Shown: piece by piece, positions 9,240-18,700 of the stretch
Numbering within the stretch: position 1 is the first letter of the stretch
Layout of the letters: every line of letters starts with the position of its first letter
Assembly: GCA_964405835.1 (NCBI GenBank)
Contig: CAYOPN010000003.1
Location: 29,421-93,420, forward strand
Direction of reading: 5' to 3'
Length of the DNA: 64,000 bases
Source: JAJVIP01 sp964405835
Lineage (GTDB): Bacteria > Elusimicrobiota > Elusimicrobia > F11
Translations under genes and position numbers: made by a program
The notes under the pieces: generated by a model
Database searches by the model: none
The model's input: only the letters and a program-made list of their open reading frames with translations
What the model was told of the DNA's origin: nothing

Positions 9240-9855
9240 AGAAGAAGGACATACCGTTTCCCAGGCCGCGGATGGCCAAGAAGGCCTTAAAGCCGCGCTT
9301 TCCGGCGAGAATGAGTTCATTATTCTCGACCTCATGCTCCCCAAAATGGACGGCATCGCCCTCTGCAGGAAGGTCCGCGAGAGCGGCATCGAGACCCCCA
9401 TCGTGATGCTGACCGCCAAAGACGCGCTGGAAAACCGGATCGAAGGACTCGAAACCGGCGCCGATGACTACCTCGTAAAACCATTTGCTTTCGGCGAACT
9501 CCTGGCCCGCATCAAGGCCGTGGCCCGGCGAAAAAATTCCGAGCCGCAAACCACCATTGAAATTGCCGGGCTTGCCATCGACCTGGTCCGCCACAAGGTC
9601 TCTTACGAAGACAAGAACGTGGAACTCACCAGCCGCGAGTTCGCGCTGCTGCAGCATTTCATGAAGCGGCGCGACCACGTGCTCAGCCGGACCATGATCA
9701 TTGAATCGGTGTGGGGCTACGACTTCCAGGCCGGCACCAATATCATCGATGTGTACATCAATTTTCTCCGGCGAAAACTCCACAAACTGACCGGAAAAGA
9801 ATGGATCCGCACCGTGCGCAACCGCGGATATGTTTTTGAAGAACCCGCCGAATGA
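9178..9855 (+). CDS. OmpR/PhoB-family response regulator, PmrA-like by context
   Basis: 225 residues. Receiver domain with the acidic pocket IIEDD (5-9), phospho-acceptor Asp51 in ILDLMLPKMDG, a Thr in MLTAKD and Lys in YLVKPF, then a winged-helix output domain (about 128-222) ending RTVRNRGYVFE. It is expected to bind DNA as a dimer after phosphorylation by the kinase encoded next to it. The location inside the arn operon suggests it controls lipid A modification, as PmrA does in enterobacteria; that role is inferred from position only. Confidence 0.9.
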   Translation: MKVLIIEDDKTIRSFIAKGLKEEGHTVSQAADGQEGLKAALSGENEFIILDLMLPKMDGIALCRKVRESGIETPIVMLTAKDALENRIEGLETGADDYLVKPFAFGELLARIKAVARRKNSEPQTTIEIAGLAIDLVRHKVSYEDKNVELTSREFALLQHFMKRRDHVLSRTMIIESVWGYDFQAGTNIIDVYINFLRRKLHKLTGKEWIRTVRNRGYVFEEPAE

Positions 9856-11225
9856 AGTTCTCCATCCGCACCAGGCTGACGTTCATTTTTGTTTTGGTCT
9901 TTGCGGCGCTCTTGGTCCTGTTCACGGGCGTGGTCTATTACATTCTCTCTTCCAACCTTCACAAGGACCTCGTCGAAGATTCCCTTCACGACATGAGCGT
10001 CATGACCACCAACATGACCAAGAAAAATTGGCGGGATGAAGTCAATGAAATGCCGGACGAAGCGGATGAATTCCGCCTTTTAATAAAAGTTTTCGATCCC
10101 GAGGGACGCCCGCTTATTCTGGCCGGAAAATTCCTTCCCGAGGATTGGCCCACCGATTTAGGGGAATTAAAACGTTCCTTGACTGGCCCGCAATGGTCGG
10201 AGTCGGAAATAAACGAGACACCCTATCTCGTGTTGACCCAATCTTTTGTCCCTCCCGGCCAAAAACCGCATTTTGTCCAAATTGCCAACTCCGGTGTGGA
10301 CGGGGAACGAATACGCAACCAATTCATCAATTGTGTGAACATTGGGACCCCCATCATCTTGTTGGTTGCCGGATTTGCCGGTTTCTTTTTTTCCCGGCGG
10401 GCGTTATTGCCTGTTGCCCGCATCAGTGAACGCGCCCAACGAATCAACACCGACAACCTGCACGAAAGGCTGAGTTACGACGGCCCCAACGACGAGCTTC
10501 AGCATCTGACCGATACGTTAAACGGCATGTTGGGCCGCGTTCAAAAATCCGTCGAGCAAATGCGGGGGTTTATCGCCGACGCGTCCCATGAATTGCGGAT
10601 CCCTATTACGGGACTGCGGGGAACGCTGGAAGTCGCGCTGCGCAACGACCGTTCGAAGGAAGACTATAAACAGGTGGTCGAAACCGCCTACAGCGAATCG
10701 GAACGGTTAAGCGAATTGGTATGGGACCTGCTTTCCCTGGCCCGCTCGGACGCCGGAGAAATGAAGGTTGAAAAAACCAGGGTCGACCTTGGGCCCTTTA
10801 TCCGCAATGTGTTTGAGGAAGCCAACATCATTAATTCCGAAAAACAAGTGGCGGTCCGCCTTGGAAATGTTCCCCAAGGGACCGGCCTCTTTGATGAAAC
10901 CAAAGTCCACCAATTGCTGATCAACCTGATTGAAAACGCGATCCGTTACAACAAGTCCGGAGGAGAAGTGGTCCTCTCCGGAGAAATAAAACCTGGAACG
11001 CTTCTTTTCTCCGTTAAAGACACCGGAATTGGAATATCCAAGGCCGACCTCCCACGCATATTCGACCGTTTTTACCGCGTGGACAAGGCCCGCTCGCGTG
11101 AAGCAGGCGGGACCGGCTTGGGCCTCTCCATTGCCAAGTCCATCGCAGAAGCGCACGGCGGATCGTTGACGGTCGCGAGCACGCTCGGCAACGGGTCTGA
11201 ATTTACGCTGAAGCTACCTGTTTAG
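9852..11225 (+). CDS. Sensor histidine kinase, PmrB-like by context
   Basis: 457 residues; ATGA overlap with the regulator. Membrane helix at about 8-31, a periplasmic domain of about 130 residues, second helix about 162-180, HAMP domain to about 235, then the dimerisation/phospho-acceptor block with His246 in DASHELRIP, and a complete HATPase domain (N box NLIENAIRYN, G1 DTGIGIS, G2 GGTGLGLS). The sensor domain has acidic stretches (for example NEMPDEADEF) that could bind metal or peptide, as in PmrB, but this is a guess. It is the last gene of the arn operon. Confidence 0.9.
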   Translation: MKFSIRTRLTFIFVLVFAALLVLFTGVVYYILSSNLHKDLVEDSLHDMSVMTTNMTKKNWRDEVNEMPDEADEFRLLIKVFDPEGRPLILAGKFLPEDWPTDLGELKRSLTGPQWSESEINETPYLVLTQSFVPPGQKPHFVQIANSGVDGERIRNQFINCVNIGTPIILLVAGFAGFFFSRRALLPVARISERAQRINTDNLHERLSYDGPNDELQHLTDTLNGMLGRVQKSVEQMRGFIADASHELRIPITGLRGTLEVALRNDRSKEDYKQVVETAYSESERLSELVWDLLSLARSDAGEMKVEKTRVDLGPFIRNVFEEANIINSEKQVAVRLGNVPQGTGLFDETKVHQLLINLIENAIRYNKSGGEVVLSGEIKPGTLLFSVKDTGIGISKADLPRIFDRFYRVDKARSREAGGTGLGLSIAKSIAEAHGGSLTVASTLGNGSEFTLKLPV

Positions 11226-11230
11226 TACAC

Positions 11231-11275
11231 TCCGCGCCCGAGGTCGCTAAACAGCTCAGCGACCGAGCCGGCTTG
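11231..11275 (+). repeat. Direct repeat, left copy: duplicated tRNA-Leu leader plus tRNA 5' end
   Basis: This 45-nt segment matches 11616-11662 with about four differences. It contains the hairpin GGTCGCT...AGCGACC, then GCCGGCTTGG, which corresponds to the first ten bases of the tRNA-Leu gene (GCCGGCGTGG). A second hairpin with GGTCGCC/GGCGACC arms follows at once (11274-11302). With the right copy it brackets the GIY-YIG gene. Confidence 0.75.
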
Positions 11276-11358
11276 GTCGCCGCGCCGTTTGGCGACCGTG
11301 GCAAAAATCAGCAAGTCCCAATAATTCCTTCCAAAAACCACCCCTCCATGGAGTACCC

Positions 11359-11604
11359 ATGGAATATTACGTCTACATCCTTAAGAGCCTAAAGTCAGAT
11401 CGCACATATGTCGGCATGACTTCGAATGTCGACCAACGTTTAGCGGAACATAATCGCGGGAAATGCCCAACAACAAGCATTGGAATTCCGTGGAAGTTAT
11501 TACGAGCTGAGAAGCATCCGAATAGCGATAGAGCTCGAAGAAGGGAAAAGTATTTAAAAAGCGGAGATGGACGATTAACACTTAAATCGTGGGTCGGAAA
11601 ATGA
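11359..11604 (+). CDS. GIY-YIG nuclease domain protein (small, UvrC-like)
   Basis: 81 residues. The GIY-YIG core is visible as YYVYILKS then TYVGMTSN, followed by the conserved Arg and His in QRLAEHNRG and the Glu in the helix RREKYLKSG. Proteins of this size form the stand-alone GIY-YIG group that is common in bacterial genomes and of unclear function. It is more A+T-rich than its surroundings and lies between two copies of the tRNA-Leu leader, which suggests that it arrived as a small cassette. No other gene belongs to the cassette. Confidence 0.85.
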   Translation: MEYYVYILKSLKSDRTYVGMTSNVDQRLAEHNRGKCPTTSIGIPWKLLRAEKHPNSDRARRREKYLKSGDGRLTLKSWVGK

Positions 11605-11615
11605 TTTTGATATAT

Positions 11616-11662
11616 TCCGCGCTCGAAGGTCGCTAAACAGCTCAGCGACCAAGCCGGCGTGG
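11616..11662 (+). repeat. Direct repeat, right copy: native leader of tRNA-Leu
   Basis: A -10-like TATATT (11611-11616) is followed by CCGCGC, the hairpin GGTCGCT...AGCGACC and the first ten tRNA bases. This is probably the genuine promoter-proximal leader of the tRNA gene; the copy at 11231-11275 would be the duplicate. Confidence 0.7.
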
Positions 11663-11735
11663 CGGAATGGCAGACGCGTCAGACTCAAAATCTGATACTC
11701 GCAAGGGTGTGTAGGTTCAAGTCCTATCGCCGGTA
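11653..11735 (+). tRNA. tRNA-Leu(CAA)
   Basis: Cloverleaf by hand. The acceptor GCCGGCG (11653-11659) pairs with CGCCGGT (11728-11734), with a G-T end pair and discriminator A at 11735. The anticodon stem TCAGA/TCTGA encloses the loop CTCAAAA with anticodon CAA at 11686-11688. There is a long variable arm, as expected for tRNA-Leu, and the T loop is TTCAAGT. CCA is not encoded. It would read UUG codons. Confidence 0.93.
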
Positions 11736-11801
11736 CTCTTAGCCCTCCTTAGTGCAATCCCGAAGTAAGCAAAAGCAGCGCCACTCTTTTGCTTAATTTG
11801 T

Positions 11802-11821
11802 ATATTCGCTTAAGCGAATAT
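11802..11821. promoter_or_regulatory. Probable ArsR operator overlapping the arsR start codon
   Basis: A perfect 20-bp palindrome, ATATTCGCTTAAGCGAATAT, whose last two bases are the AT of the arsR start codon (11820-11822). ArsR-family repressors bind such palindromes near their own promoter, so autoregulation by arsenite is the natural reading. Bound repressor here would block initiation of the whole arsR-aqp-arsC operon. Confidence 0.75.
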
Positions 11822-12167
11822 GTCAAACATCAAACTTGATCAATTGTTTAAGGCCTTTGCCGATGAAAGCCGGCTGCGGATCCTGAGTTTGCTTGTGCGC
11901 GGAGAGCTTTGCGTGTGCGACGTCATGGACGTTCTTAAGTTGCCTCAAGCCAAAGTTTCCCGCCATCTCGCCTACCTACGGAAGTGCGGACTGGTCGAAA
12001 CGCGGAGAGACGGCCAATGGATTTATTACGCGCTCGGGAAACCCGGCGGCCCTTTCCACAAACGGCTGCTCGATTGCCTCGATGGATGTTTCGACGAAGC
12101 GCCCATTTTTAAACGCGACGCCAAGGCGCTTCAGGCGATCACCAAAAAGAACAATGCCTGCTGCTAA
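11820..12167 (+). CDS. arsR: ArsR-family arsenite-responsive repressor
   Basis: 115 residues, winged helix-turn-helix. The metalloid-sensing pair Cys31/Cys33 lies in GELCVCDV, followed by the recognition region LPQAKVSRHLAYLRKCGLV and the wing RRDGQWIYY. Further cysteines occur near the C-terminus (CLDGC and NACC), which might add a ligand. It leads an arsenic operon and overlaps the aquaporin gene by 14 nt. The palindrome at its start codon is the likely operator. Confidence 0.92.
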   Translation: MSNIKLDQLFKAFADESRLRILSLLVRGELCVCDVMDVLKLPQAKVSRHLAYLRKCGLVETRRDGQWIYYALGKPGGPFHKRLLDCLDGCFDEAPIFKRDAKALQAITKKNNACC

Positions 12168-12822
12168 ATTCGTGGCCGAAGCGATCGGCACTTTTTGCCT
12201 GGTTTTTGCGGGAACGGGGGCCATTGTTGTGGACCGGTTATCGGGCGGCACGGTGACACACCTCGGCGTTAGCCTGGTGTTCGGCCTGATTGTGCTCGCG
12301 ATGATCTATTCCATCGGCCCCATTTCCGGGGCCCACATGAACCCGGCGGTGACCATCGGTTTTTGGTCGGCCGGCCGCGTTTCTTTTCCGGAAATTGCCC
12401 CCTACGTTGCCGCCCAGTTGATTGGCGCGTTCGCCGCCAGCGGCTTGCTCGCCTTGATGTTTGGCCGGACAACAGCGGACCTCGGCGCCACTATTCCCTC
12501 GGGAACGTGGCAACAAAGTTTCGTTATGGAATTTGTGCTGACGTTTATCCTCATGTTCGTCGTGATGGGCGTGGCCCACGACAACCGGGCCGAAGGCGTC
12601 ATGGCCGGCGTGGCGATCGGGGCCGTTGTCGCCTTGGAAGCGGTAATAGGAGGGCCCATCTCAGGCGCGTCGATGAACCCGGCCCGCTCGTTCGCGCCCG
12701 CCGTCGTCTCGGGGAATTTGGCCCATCAATGGATTTACTGGGTCGCGCCGGTCGCGGGAAGCATCGCCGCGACGGCCGTCCAAACAAAGATGCTGTTGCC
12801 CCGGAGGAGTCCCCATGCCTAA
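12154..12822 (+). CDS. aqpS: Aquaglyceroporin of the arsenic operon (AqpS-like)
   Basis: 222 residues from ATG 12154 (MPAAKFVAEAIGTF). Major intrinsic protein with six membrane helices and both pore motifs, NPAVT (in GAHMNPAVT) and NPARS (in ASMNPARS). It lies exactly where an arsenite pump (arsB or acr3) is usually found. In Sinorhizobium meliloti an aquaglyceroporin in the same position lets arsenite made inside the cell by ArsC leave down its gradient; I infer the same here. It overlaps arsR by 14 nt and arsC by 8 nt. Confidence 0.9.
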   Translation: MPAAKFVAEAIGTFCLVFAGTGAIVVDRLSGGTVTHLGVSLVFGLIVLAMIYSIGPISGAHMNPAVTIGFWSAGRVSFPEIAPYVAAQLIGAFAASGLLALMFGRTTADLGATIPSGTWQQSFVMEFVLTFILMFVVMGVAHDNRAEGVMAGVAIGAVVALEAVIGGPISGASMNPARSFAPAVVSGNLAHQWIYWVAPVAGSIAATAVQTKMLLPRRSPHA

Positions 12823-13288
12823 AACAAAAGTGTTGTTCGTGTGCATTCATAATTCGGCCCGCAGCCAGATGGCCGAAGCGTTTTTAAAAAAATTCGGCGG
12901 GGAAAAATTTGAGGTTGAAAGCGCGGGCATTGAACCCGGGAAACTCAACCCTCTGGTTGTCGACGTGATGAAAGAAATCGGTATCGACATTTCAAACAAC
13001 CAGACCAAGCAGGTCTTCGACTTCGTGAAACGGGGTGACTTATTCCATTACGTCATTACGGTCTGCGACGAAACCAGCGCCGAACGGTGCCCCGTTTTCC
13101 CCGGCGTCACCAAACGTATCCATTGGAGTTTTTCAGATCCGTCGAGCTTTCAAGGTCCCTATGAAGAGCCGCTCGAGAAAACCAGGCGGGTGCGCGAAGA
13201 AATCTCCACCAAGGTGGCCGCGTTCGCTACTTCATTAACCGCGCATCCGCCAACCACGCGGTATACTGCAGCGCCCCCTCCTCGTTGA
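12815..13288 (+). CDS. arsC: Arsenate reductase, low-molecular-weight phosphatase type
   Basis: 157 residues. The P-loop VCIHNSARSQ carries the nucleophile Cys10; Cys84 and Cys92 (CDETSAERC) are placed like the redox pair of thioredoxin-coupled ArsC. It reduces arsenate to arsenite, which the aquaporin next to it could release. The last 20 residues or so look non-homologous and come from a 62-nt overlap with the convergent gene at 13227, so the natural end may have been extended by loss of an earlier stop. Confidence 0.92.
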   Translation: MPKTKVLFVCIHNSARSQMAEAFLKKFGGEKFEVESAGIEPGKLNPLVVDVMKEIGIDISNNQTKQVFDFVKRGDLFHYVITVCDETSAERCPVFPGVTKRIHWSFSDPSSFQGPYEEPLEKTRRVREEISTKVAAFATSLTAHPPTTRYTAAPPPR

Positions 13289-14234
13289 TGTGGATATCGT
13301 CTGCAAAATACTCTTCCGGAAAAACCACGCTCTCTCCGATATAAAAGAACCCTTTTTTCCCTTCCACCAACGTTGAAAGGGCCGAGTCCAGTTTTCGGAG
13401 GTTTTCCCGCGAACAGGGTTCTTTGATGAGCGATTCCCGCACCGGCGGTTTCACAATCACCACGCGCAGCGAACCATCCGATGCCAATGCCGCCAATGAT
13501 TCCAACGCCTTCTCGCTCATGGGAGAAACCACGGGCGTCTCAGGACACGAAACGCCGGAGGACGAAGGGATCTCTTCATAAACCACATAGTCCCGTGTTT
13601 GGCCGGTTTTCTTCGTTCCAATCTGGATGGATTGGAACCCCAGCGGCGACAACTCAATGTTCTTCTTAAACTGATGCCGCTCGAAAACCAGATCGAACGG
13701 ATTGATTGAATACGATGGAATCAGACGCAACAACAACCCTTTCACGAGTTGGACCGGACGTTTCCATAAAACGGCGACAGGAGACGGTTCGAGCGCAAAC
13801 CAATCGGCCCAGGAAATGGGCAGCCGGGCCCAATCGTTATTGATCTCGTTTTGCTGCCATCCTGACAATGAATTAATAATCAGGAGCGTGCGTGGAAGCC
13901 GGCCGTGCCGTTTCAAATGTCGCGGCAACCACGCCAGTTGGAGCGGGCCCGCGAGCCGGTAGGTATTGAGATTCAGGCTTGTTCCCCCTCCCAATTTTTG
14001 AAAGAGGGCGGGTTCAAACGCATCAAGTCCACTCGAATCACCGATGCTGATCACGTCATACCGCGGGCCGTCTTTGACCAAATCCCACTTCAACTCAACA
14101 ATGCCGAACTCGCGCTTGTCCCAAAACGTTTTGGCGATAGGCCTCGTCGCGATCACAAAAATTAAAAACAAAAAAACGGCCGATGCCCACATCGCTGTGA
14201 CCCGGACCACTTTTTTGTTGTCGGAATTTTGCAT
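13227..14234 (-). CDS. SGNH/AlgX-like membrane-anchored protein, partner of MBOAT acyltransferase
   Basis: 335 residues with an N-terminal membrane helix (about 12-30). Two SGNH-hydrolase-like blocks are visible: SIGDSSGLDAF (about 60-70) and DDIHINEEGALQY near the C-terminus, which would supply the Asp-His pair. Proteins of this type (DUF1574/AlgJ/AlgX group) work with an MBOAT protein to O-acylate a cell-surface polysaccharide. The MBOAT gene lies 2 nt upstream on the same strand. The polymer is unknown. The 3' end overlaps arsC by 62 nt in convergent orientation. Confidence 0.75.
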   Translation of the reverse strand: MQNSDNKKVVRVTAMWASAVFLFLIFVIATRPIAKTFWDKREFGIVELKWDLVKDGPRYDVISIGDSSGLDAFEPALFQKLGGGTSLNLNTYRLAGPLQLAWLPRHLKRHGRLPRTLLIINSLSGWQQNEINNDWARLPISWADWFALEPSPVAVLWKRPVQLVKGLLLRLIPSYSINPFDLVFERHQFKKNIELSPLGFQSIQIGTKKTGQTRDYVVYEEIPSSSGVSCPETPVVSPMSEKALESLAALASDGSLRVVIVKPPVRESLIKEPCSRENLRKLDSALSTLVEGKKGFFYIGESVVFPEEYFADDIHINEEGALQYTAWLADARLMK

Positions 14235-14236
14235 GG

Positions 14237-15643
14237 CTAGAAATTGAAATAAATGAATTCGGCGGGCGCGTACGTTTTAAACACGTAGAGCACCATCAAA
14301 CACAAACCGTAGACGCCGCCGCGGACCATTGCCGGCATACGGACAATGATTTCCAAATCGTTTTTGCGGTACTGAAAATACTGATAAATCAAAAGCGGGA
14401 GCGTGCAGACGAGAAATACCGTCAAGAACTCGGGCGTCCGGCGTGAGAATTCGAGCGATGTGTGGCCCAACATATAAAGCGCCGTTTTCACCGAATCCGC
14501 CCGGAAGAACATCCAACCGGCCATAACGACGAAGAGCGTTAGAAAATGACTTAGTAATGATGGAAGCTTCACGTGCCAGGGTTTGTCTTTCGAGTTGGAC
14601 CAGATGCGAAAAACCACCAGCGCCATGCCGTGCATAAGCCCCCACGCCAAAAATGTCCAATTCGCCCCGTGCCAGAAGCCGGCCAGCAGCATGGTAAAAA
14701 GCAAGTTCACGGTAGTCCGACGGAGACCGCGTTCGTTTCCGCCGAGCGGAATATAAACGTAGTCCCGGAACCAAAAGGACATCGTTATATGCCAACGGCG
14801 CCAAAACTCCTGAATATTTCTCGCGAAATACGGAAGATTGAAATTAAGCGCGAGTTCAAAACCCATCAACCGCGACAGACCGCGGGCCATGTCCGAATAA
14901 GCGGAGAAGTCGCAATAGATTTGAAAGCCGAAGCACACGGCCGCCAACGGATAATCAAAACCCGCGAACGCGGCTGGCTGCGAAAAAACCGGTTCAACGA
15001 CGGCCGCCAAATTGTCCGCCATCAATATCTTCTTCACGTAACCCAGCACGATTAGCGAGAGCCCCGCATCAATATCCTCGATGCGGAGCACGCGCGGCCG
15101 TTTGATTTGCGGCAACAAGTCACCGGCGCGATCAACGGGACCGGCCACCAACTGCGGAAAGAAAGTGACGAAAAGCGCGAAATCGATGAAGTTACGCTCG
15201 GGTCCGATTTTCCGCCGGTACACATCGATGGTGTAGGCCAGGTTTTGGAACGTGTAGAACGAAATGCCGGAAGGCAAAACAAGATTTAAAACCACAAAAT
15301 CCGGCTGCATTCCGAACGACCGCAAAAGATCGGCGAAGCTCGCAACGAAAAACCCGTAGTACTTGAACAATCCGAGCACGCCCAGATTAATGATCGCCGA
15401 ATAAGCGACCAGCGCTTTCCGGGCCTTGGGGTTCTCCGTCTCCGACAACCACTTGGTCGCGGTGAAATCGACCACCGTCGACAAGCCGATCAACAATGTA
15501 AAACGCCACTCCACGTACGAATAAATAAAAAGGCTTCCGATAAGCAGAACGACGTTTTGAAGTTTGTGGTGTTTATGAAGGATTAAATAGGCGAGGTAGG
15601 TGTAAAGAAAGTATTCGACGAAGGTCAGGGAGTTAAACGCCAT
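14237..15643 (-). CDS. MBOAT family O-acyltransferase (AlgI/DltB-like)
   Basis: 468 residues from ATG 15643 (MAFNSLTFVEYF); a TTG 12 codons upstream is less likely. A polytopic membrane protein with the family core WRRWHITMSFWFRDYVYIPLG and the catalytic-histidine motif AGFWHGANWTF (histidine of FWHG). It should pass acetyl or other acyl groups across the membrane to a SGNH partner, here the next gene. Together they form a two-gene polysaccharide-acylation unit. Confidence 0.92.
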   Translation of the reverse strand: MAFNSLTFVEYFLYTYLAYLILHKHHKLQNVVLLIGSLFIYSYVEWRFTLLIGLSTVVDFTATKWLSETENPKARKALVAYSAIINLGVLGLFKYYGFFVASFADLLRSFGMQPDFVVLNLVLPSGISFYTFQNLAYTIDVYRRKIGPERNFIDFALFVTFFPQLVAGPVDRAGDLLPQIKRPRVLRIEDIDAGLSLIVLGYVKKILMADNLAAVVEPVFSQPAAFAGFDYPLAAVCFGFQIYCDFSAYSDMARGLSRLMGFELALNFNLPYFARNIQEFWRRWHITMSFWFRDYVYIPLGGNERGLRRTTVNLLFTMLLAGFWHGANWTFLAWGLMHGMALVVFRIWSNSKDKPWHVKLPSLLSHFLTLFVVMAGWMFFRADSVKTALYMLGHTSLEFSRRTPEFLTVFLVCTLPLLIYQYFQYRKNDLEIIVRMPAMVRGGVYGLCLMVLYVFKTYAPAEFIYFNF

Positions 15644-15709
15644 CGCGGAGCATGATAGGAAATGGCCAAATCGATGCAATACATACGCGGAGCCATGTCC
15701 GGAATCATC

Positions 15710-15738
15710 TTGACTTCCTACTCAATAGAGATTAAATA
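15710..15738 (+). promoter_or_regulatory. Possible sigma-70-type promoter of the G8 protein gene
   Basis: TTGACT (15710-15715), a 17-nt spacer and TAAATA (15733-15738). The -35 is good, the -10 is poor. It lies 26 nt before the start codon chosen for the next gene. Weak support. Confidence 0.3.
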
Positions 15739-15764
15739 AACATATGCAGGACCGAGGCAGATAC

Positions 15765-18700
15765 ATGCGAAAGACAATTTTCACGCTGATTTTTCCGTCA
15801 CTTTTGGCGCCTGCCGTCGCGATGGCGCTCGACTGCGCCAATCCGGCACAGTTTATCGGCCACGGTCCGGATCCTTTCATTCCCTACGTCGCTTATCCCG
15901 GCTACGTCGCGCCCGGCCAATCGTTGATTGAATCCATCCAAGACGGCCCATGGGAATCGCCCGCCACGTGGGCAGGCAATATTGTCCCGTCCCCCAATAA
16001 CGTTGTCATCATCAAGCACCGCGTCACCCTCAACTCCACCGTTCGCGTCGCCGATACCGCGGTCATTTCCACTGGCAAACTGACTTTCAATTCGACCCTT
16101 GATACGCGACTTGAACTGGGGACGCTTCAAGTGGTGTGCGGACAGCTCGAAATCGGCACCGAAAACGCTCCGGTCGAAAGCAACCGCAAAGCCGAAATAG
16201 TTTTTCTCGATATTCCAATTAATACCACGCGCGACCCCGGCCAATACAACAACGGCCTGGTCGTGATAGATGGCAAGGTGACGATCCATGGCGCACCGAA
16301 GATGGACACATTCCTTCGCCTGGCGGCCGAAGCGCCGGCGGGCGCCTCCATGGTGACGCTTGAAAACCCAACGACCGGGTGGAAACCGGGCGACCTGCTC
16401 ATGTTTCACGATACGCGCCAATATACGAACACGACGCGGCCGGACATCCCCGAGGCGGATCACACCGTTCAAAGCGAAGTAATCCCCATCGCATCCATTT
16501 CCGGCGATGGCCGCAGCGTTACTTTGGCATCGTCACTGCAATATGCTCACAAGGGCGCCCGCGACGGAGATGACGTATTAATCTTTCGCCCCTGGGTCGG
16601 CAATCTGACGCGCAATGTCAACATCCGCTCGGCCAATCCCAATGGCACGCGCGGGCATATGTTGTTTATGCACCGCAGCCAAATCGACATTCGCTACGCT
16701 CAAATGTTTGAACTCGGCCGAACCAAAACGGATCCGCTCAACAACACCCTGTTCACTCCTTCCGGAAGTCCAACTCAGATCGGAACCAATCAGATCGGCC
16801 GCTACTCCGCGCATTTTCATCATGTTGCCGGTCCGCTTTCCACACCGGCCAACGGCTATCAGTTCACCTTTCAAGGGAACTCGGTGTTTTCACTATTGGA
16901 AACCACCTCTTTTAAGTGGGGCATAGCTCTTCACAACAGCCATTTCGGTCTCATCAAGGACAACGTTGTTTATAACTGGTCCGGCGCGGGCATTGTGGCA
17001 GAAGACGGCAATGAAACCGCTAACATGGTTGCTCACAATTTTGTGAATCGCCTGACCTACACGGGCACAGGCGAAGATTCGCGTAGCCGTGAGGACGTCG
17101 GCCATACAGGAGCTCCTTTTTGGTTTCGTGGCCCGAACAACATCATCCGCGATAATGTGGCCAGCGGCGGGACCGGCGGATTCGCGATTGTTGTGGGAGC
17201 GATGGCCAATCCAACGACGCGTATCCCATTGGGACCTGGTTCAGACACAGCGGAGGCGGGTCAATACACGATGAAAGACATGATGGCCATCGCCATTCGC
17301 GAATTTGCACGCAACGAAGTCGCTGGGGCCACCATCATGGGATCGACCATCTGGAATGTCGGATCCCGGAACAATGTCACACCCGTAAATGAGATAGAAG
17401 AATCGGTCATCAAAGATTTCCGCGTGTGGCACGTTAGCTCGTATGTGTACTACAACTATAAGACGAACCGTGTTACTTTTGATGGGGCGGTCTGCCTAGG
17501 TGACTTTCAAACCTTGAGAAACCTTACATCCGCCGCCGGCGCGTTTTTCTTCAGCGACTATGTCTCGTTCAATTTCAAAATCATCAACTCGAACATTCAA
17601 GGATTTTTGAATGGCATTTTAATCGGGCCCGTCGGTGACCAGACCATTGAAAATACGTATATGCGTAATTACATCTCTATCATTAAGGTCCCAACATGGA
17701 TGGCCAGTGGCGCGCCCGCTCCAGAACTACCGCCGCGCACCGTTACGCTGAAAAATGTGCGGTTTGTACCGACCGGAACGCCGTCACGCAACGACTGGGG
17801 AACACAGGCATTTATCCGATTGACCGGCATACCCCATGCGCGCGCGACCAACTTGATTCAACGCGATCGCTTGTTTGTTTACAACCACAACGGCGTCGTG
17901 GGAGATAATTTCCGCGGATTTACTCCGGAACAAAAATTTGACGCGATCATGCCCAAGACACAAGTGCGCCAAGATGGCTGGATCGAGCTCCTCGCTTCTC
18001 CAGATGAAGGTTTGACCAATCAACAGAACCGCGATCTTCACGGCATCATGACCGCGGGTGAAATTGCGCCGTGCCATGACACGCGCACCGGTATCATTGG
18101 ATTTGTTTGTCCAATGGTAAACGATGCCACTCCGCCTTCAATACCACAAGGGCTTCAGGCGACCGTGGTCAGCGACAACCGGATCAATTTGACCTGGTCT
18201 GCCTCCAACGATCCGGAGTCCGATGTTGCCCAGTACAACATTTACAGGAATGGAGTCTTTATCCGGGAAACGCCCTCGACGAATTTTTCCGATACCGGTC
18301 TCAGAGAAGCGACGCAGTACCAATACGAAGTTTCAGCCGTAAATCTGGCGGACATCGAATCGCCGAAAAGCGCACCCGCCTCCGCCACGACCCTTGTGGA
18401 CAACACTCCTCCTCAACTCATGTCCGTGTTCGCCGCGGGAAATCCAAATTTCGTGAACGCGGTCTTCAACGAACCGGTCAATGAGGCCAGTGCGGAAAGC
18501 GTTTTAAATTACGTCATCAACCTCGGCGTGACAGTCCAGGCAGCGGTGCTTCAAGCCGACCTGAAAACAGTTGCTCTGACTGTTTCGGGTTTACTGGAAA
18601 ATATTCAGTACCTGCTCACGGTCAATAACGTCACGGACCGTTCGCTTGCTGGAAATACCATTGCCTCCAACACGCAGCTTCCATTTACCTTTGACAGTCA

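Noticed and set aside
11893..12153. N-terminal extension of the aquaporin into arsR
   Set aside because: The frame is open but overlaps the conserved ArsR sequence; ATG 12154 gives the normal MIP start.
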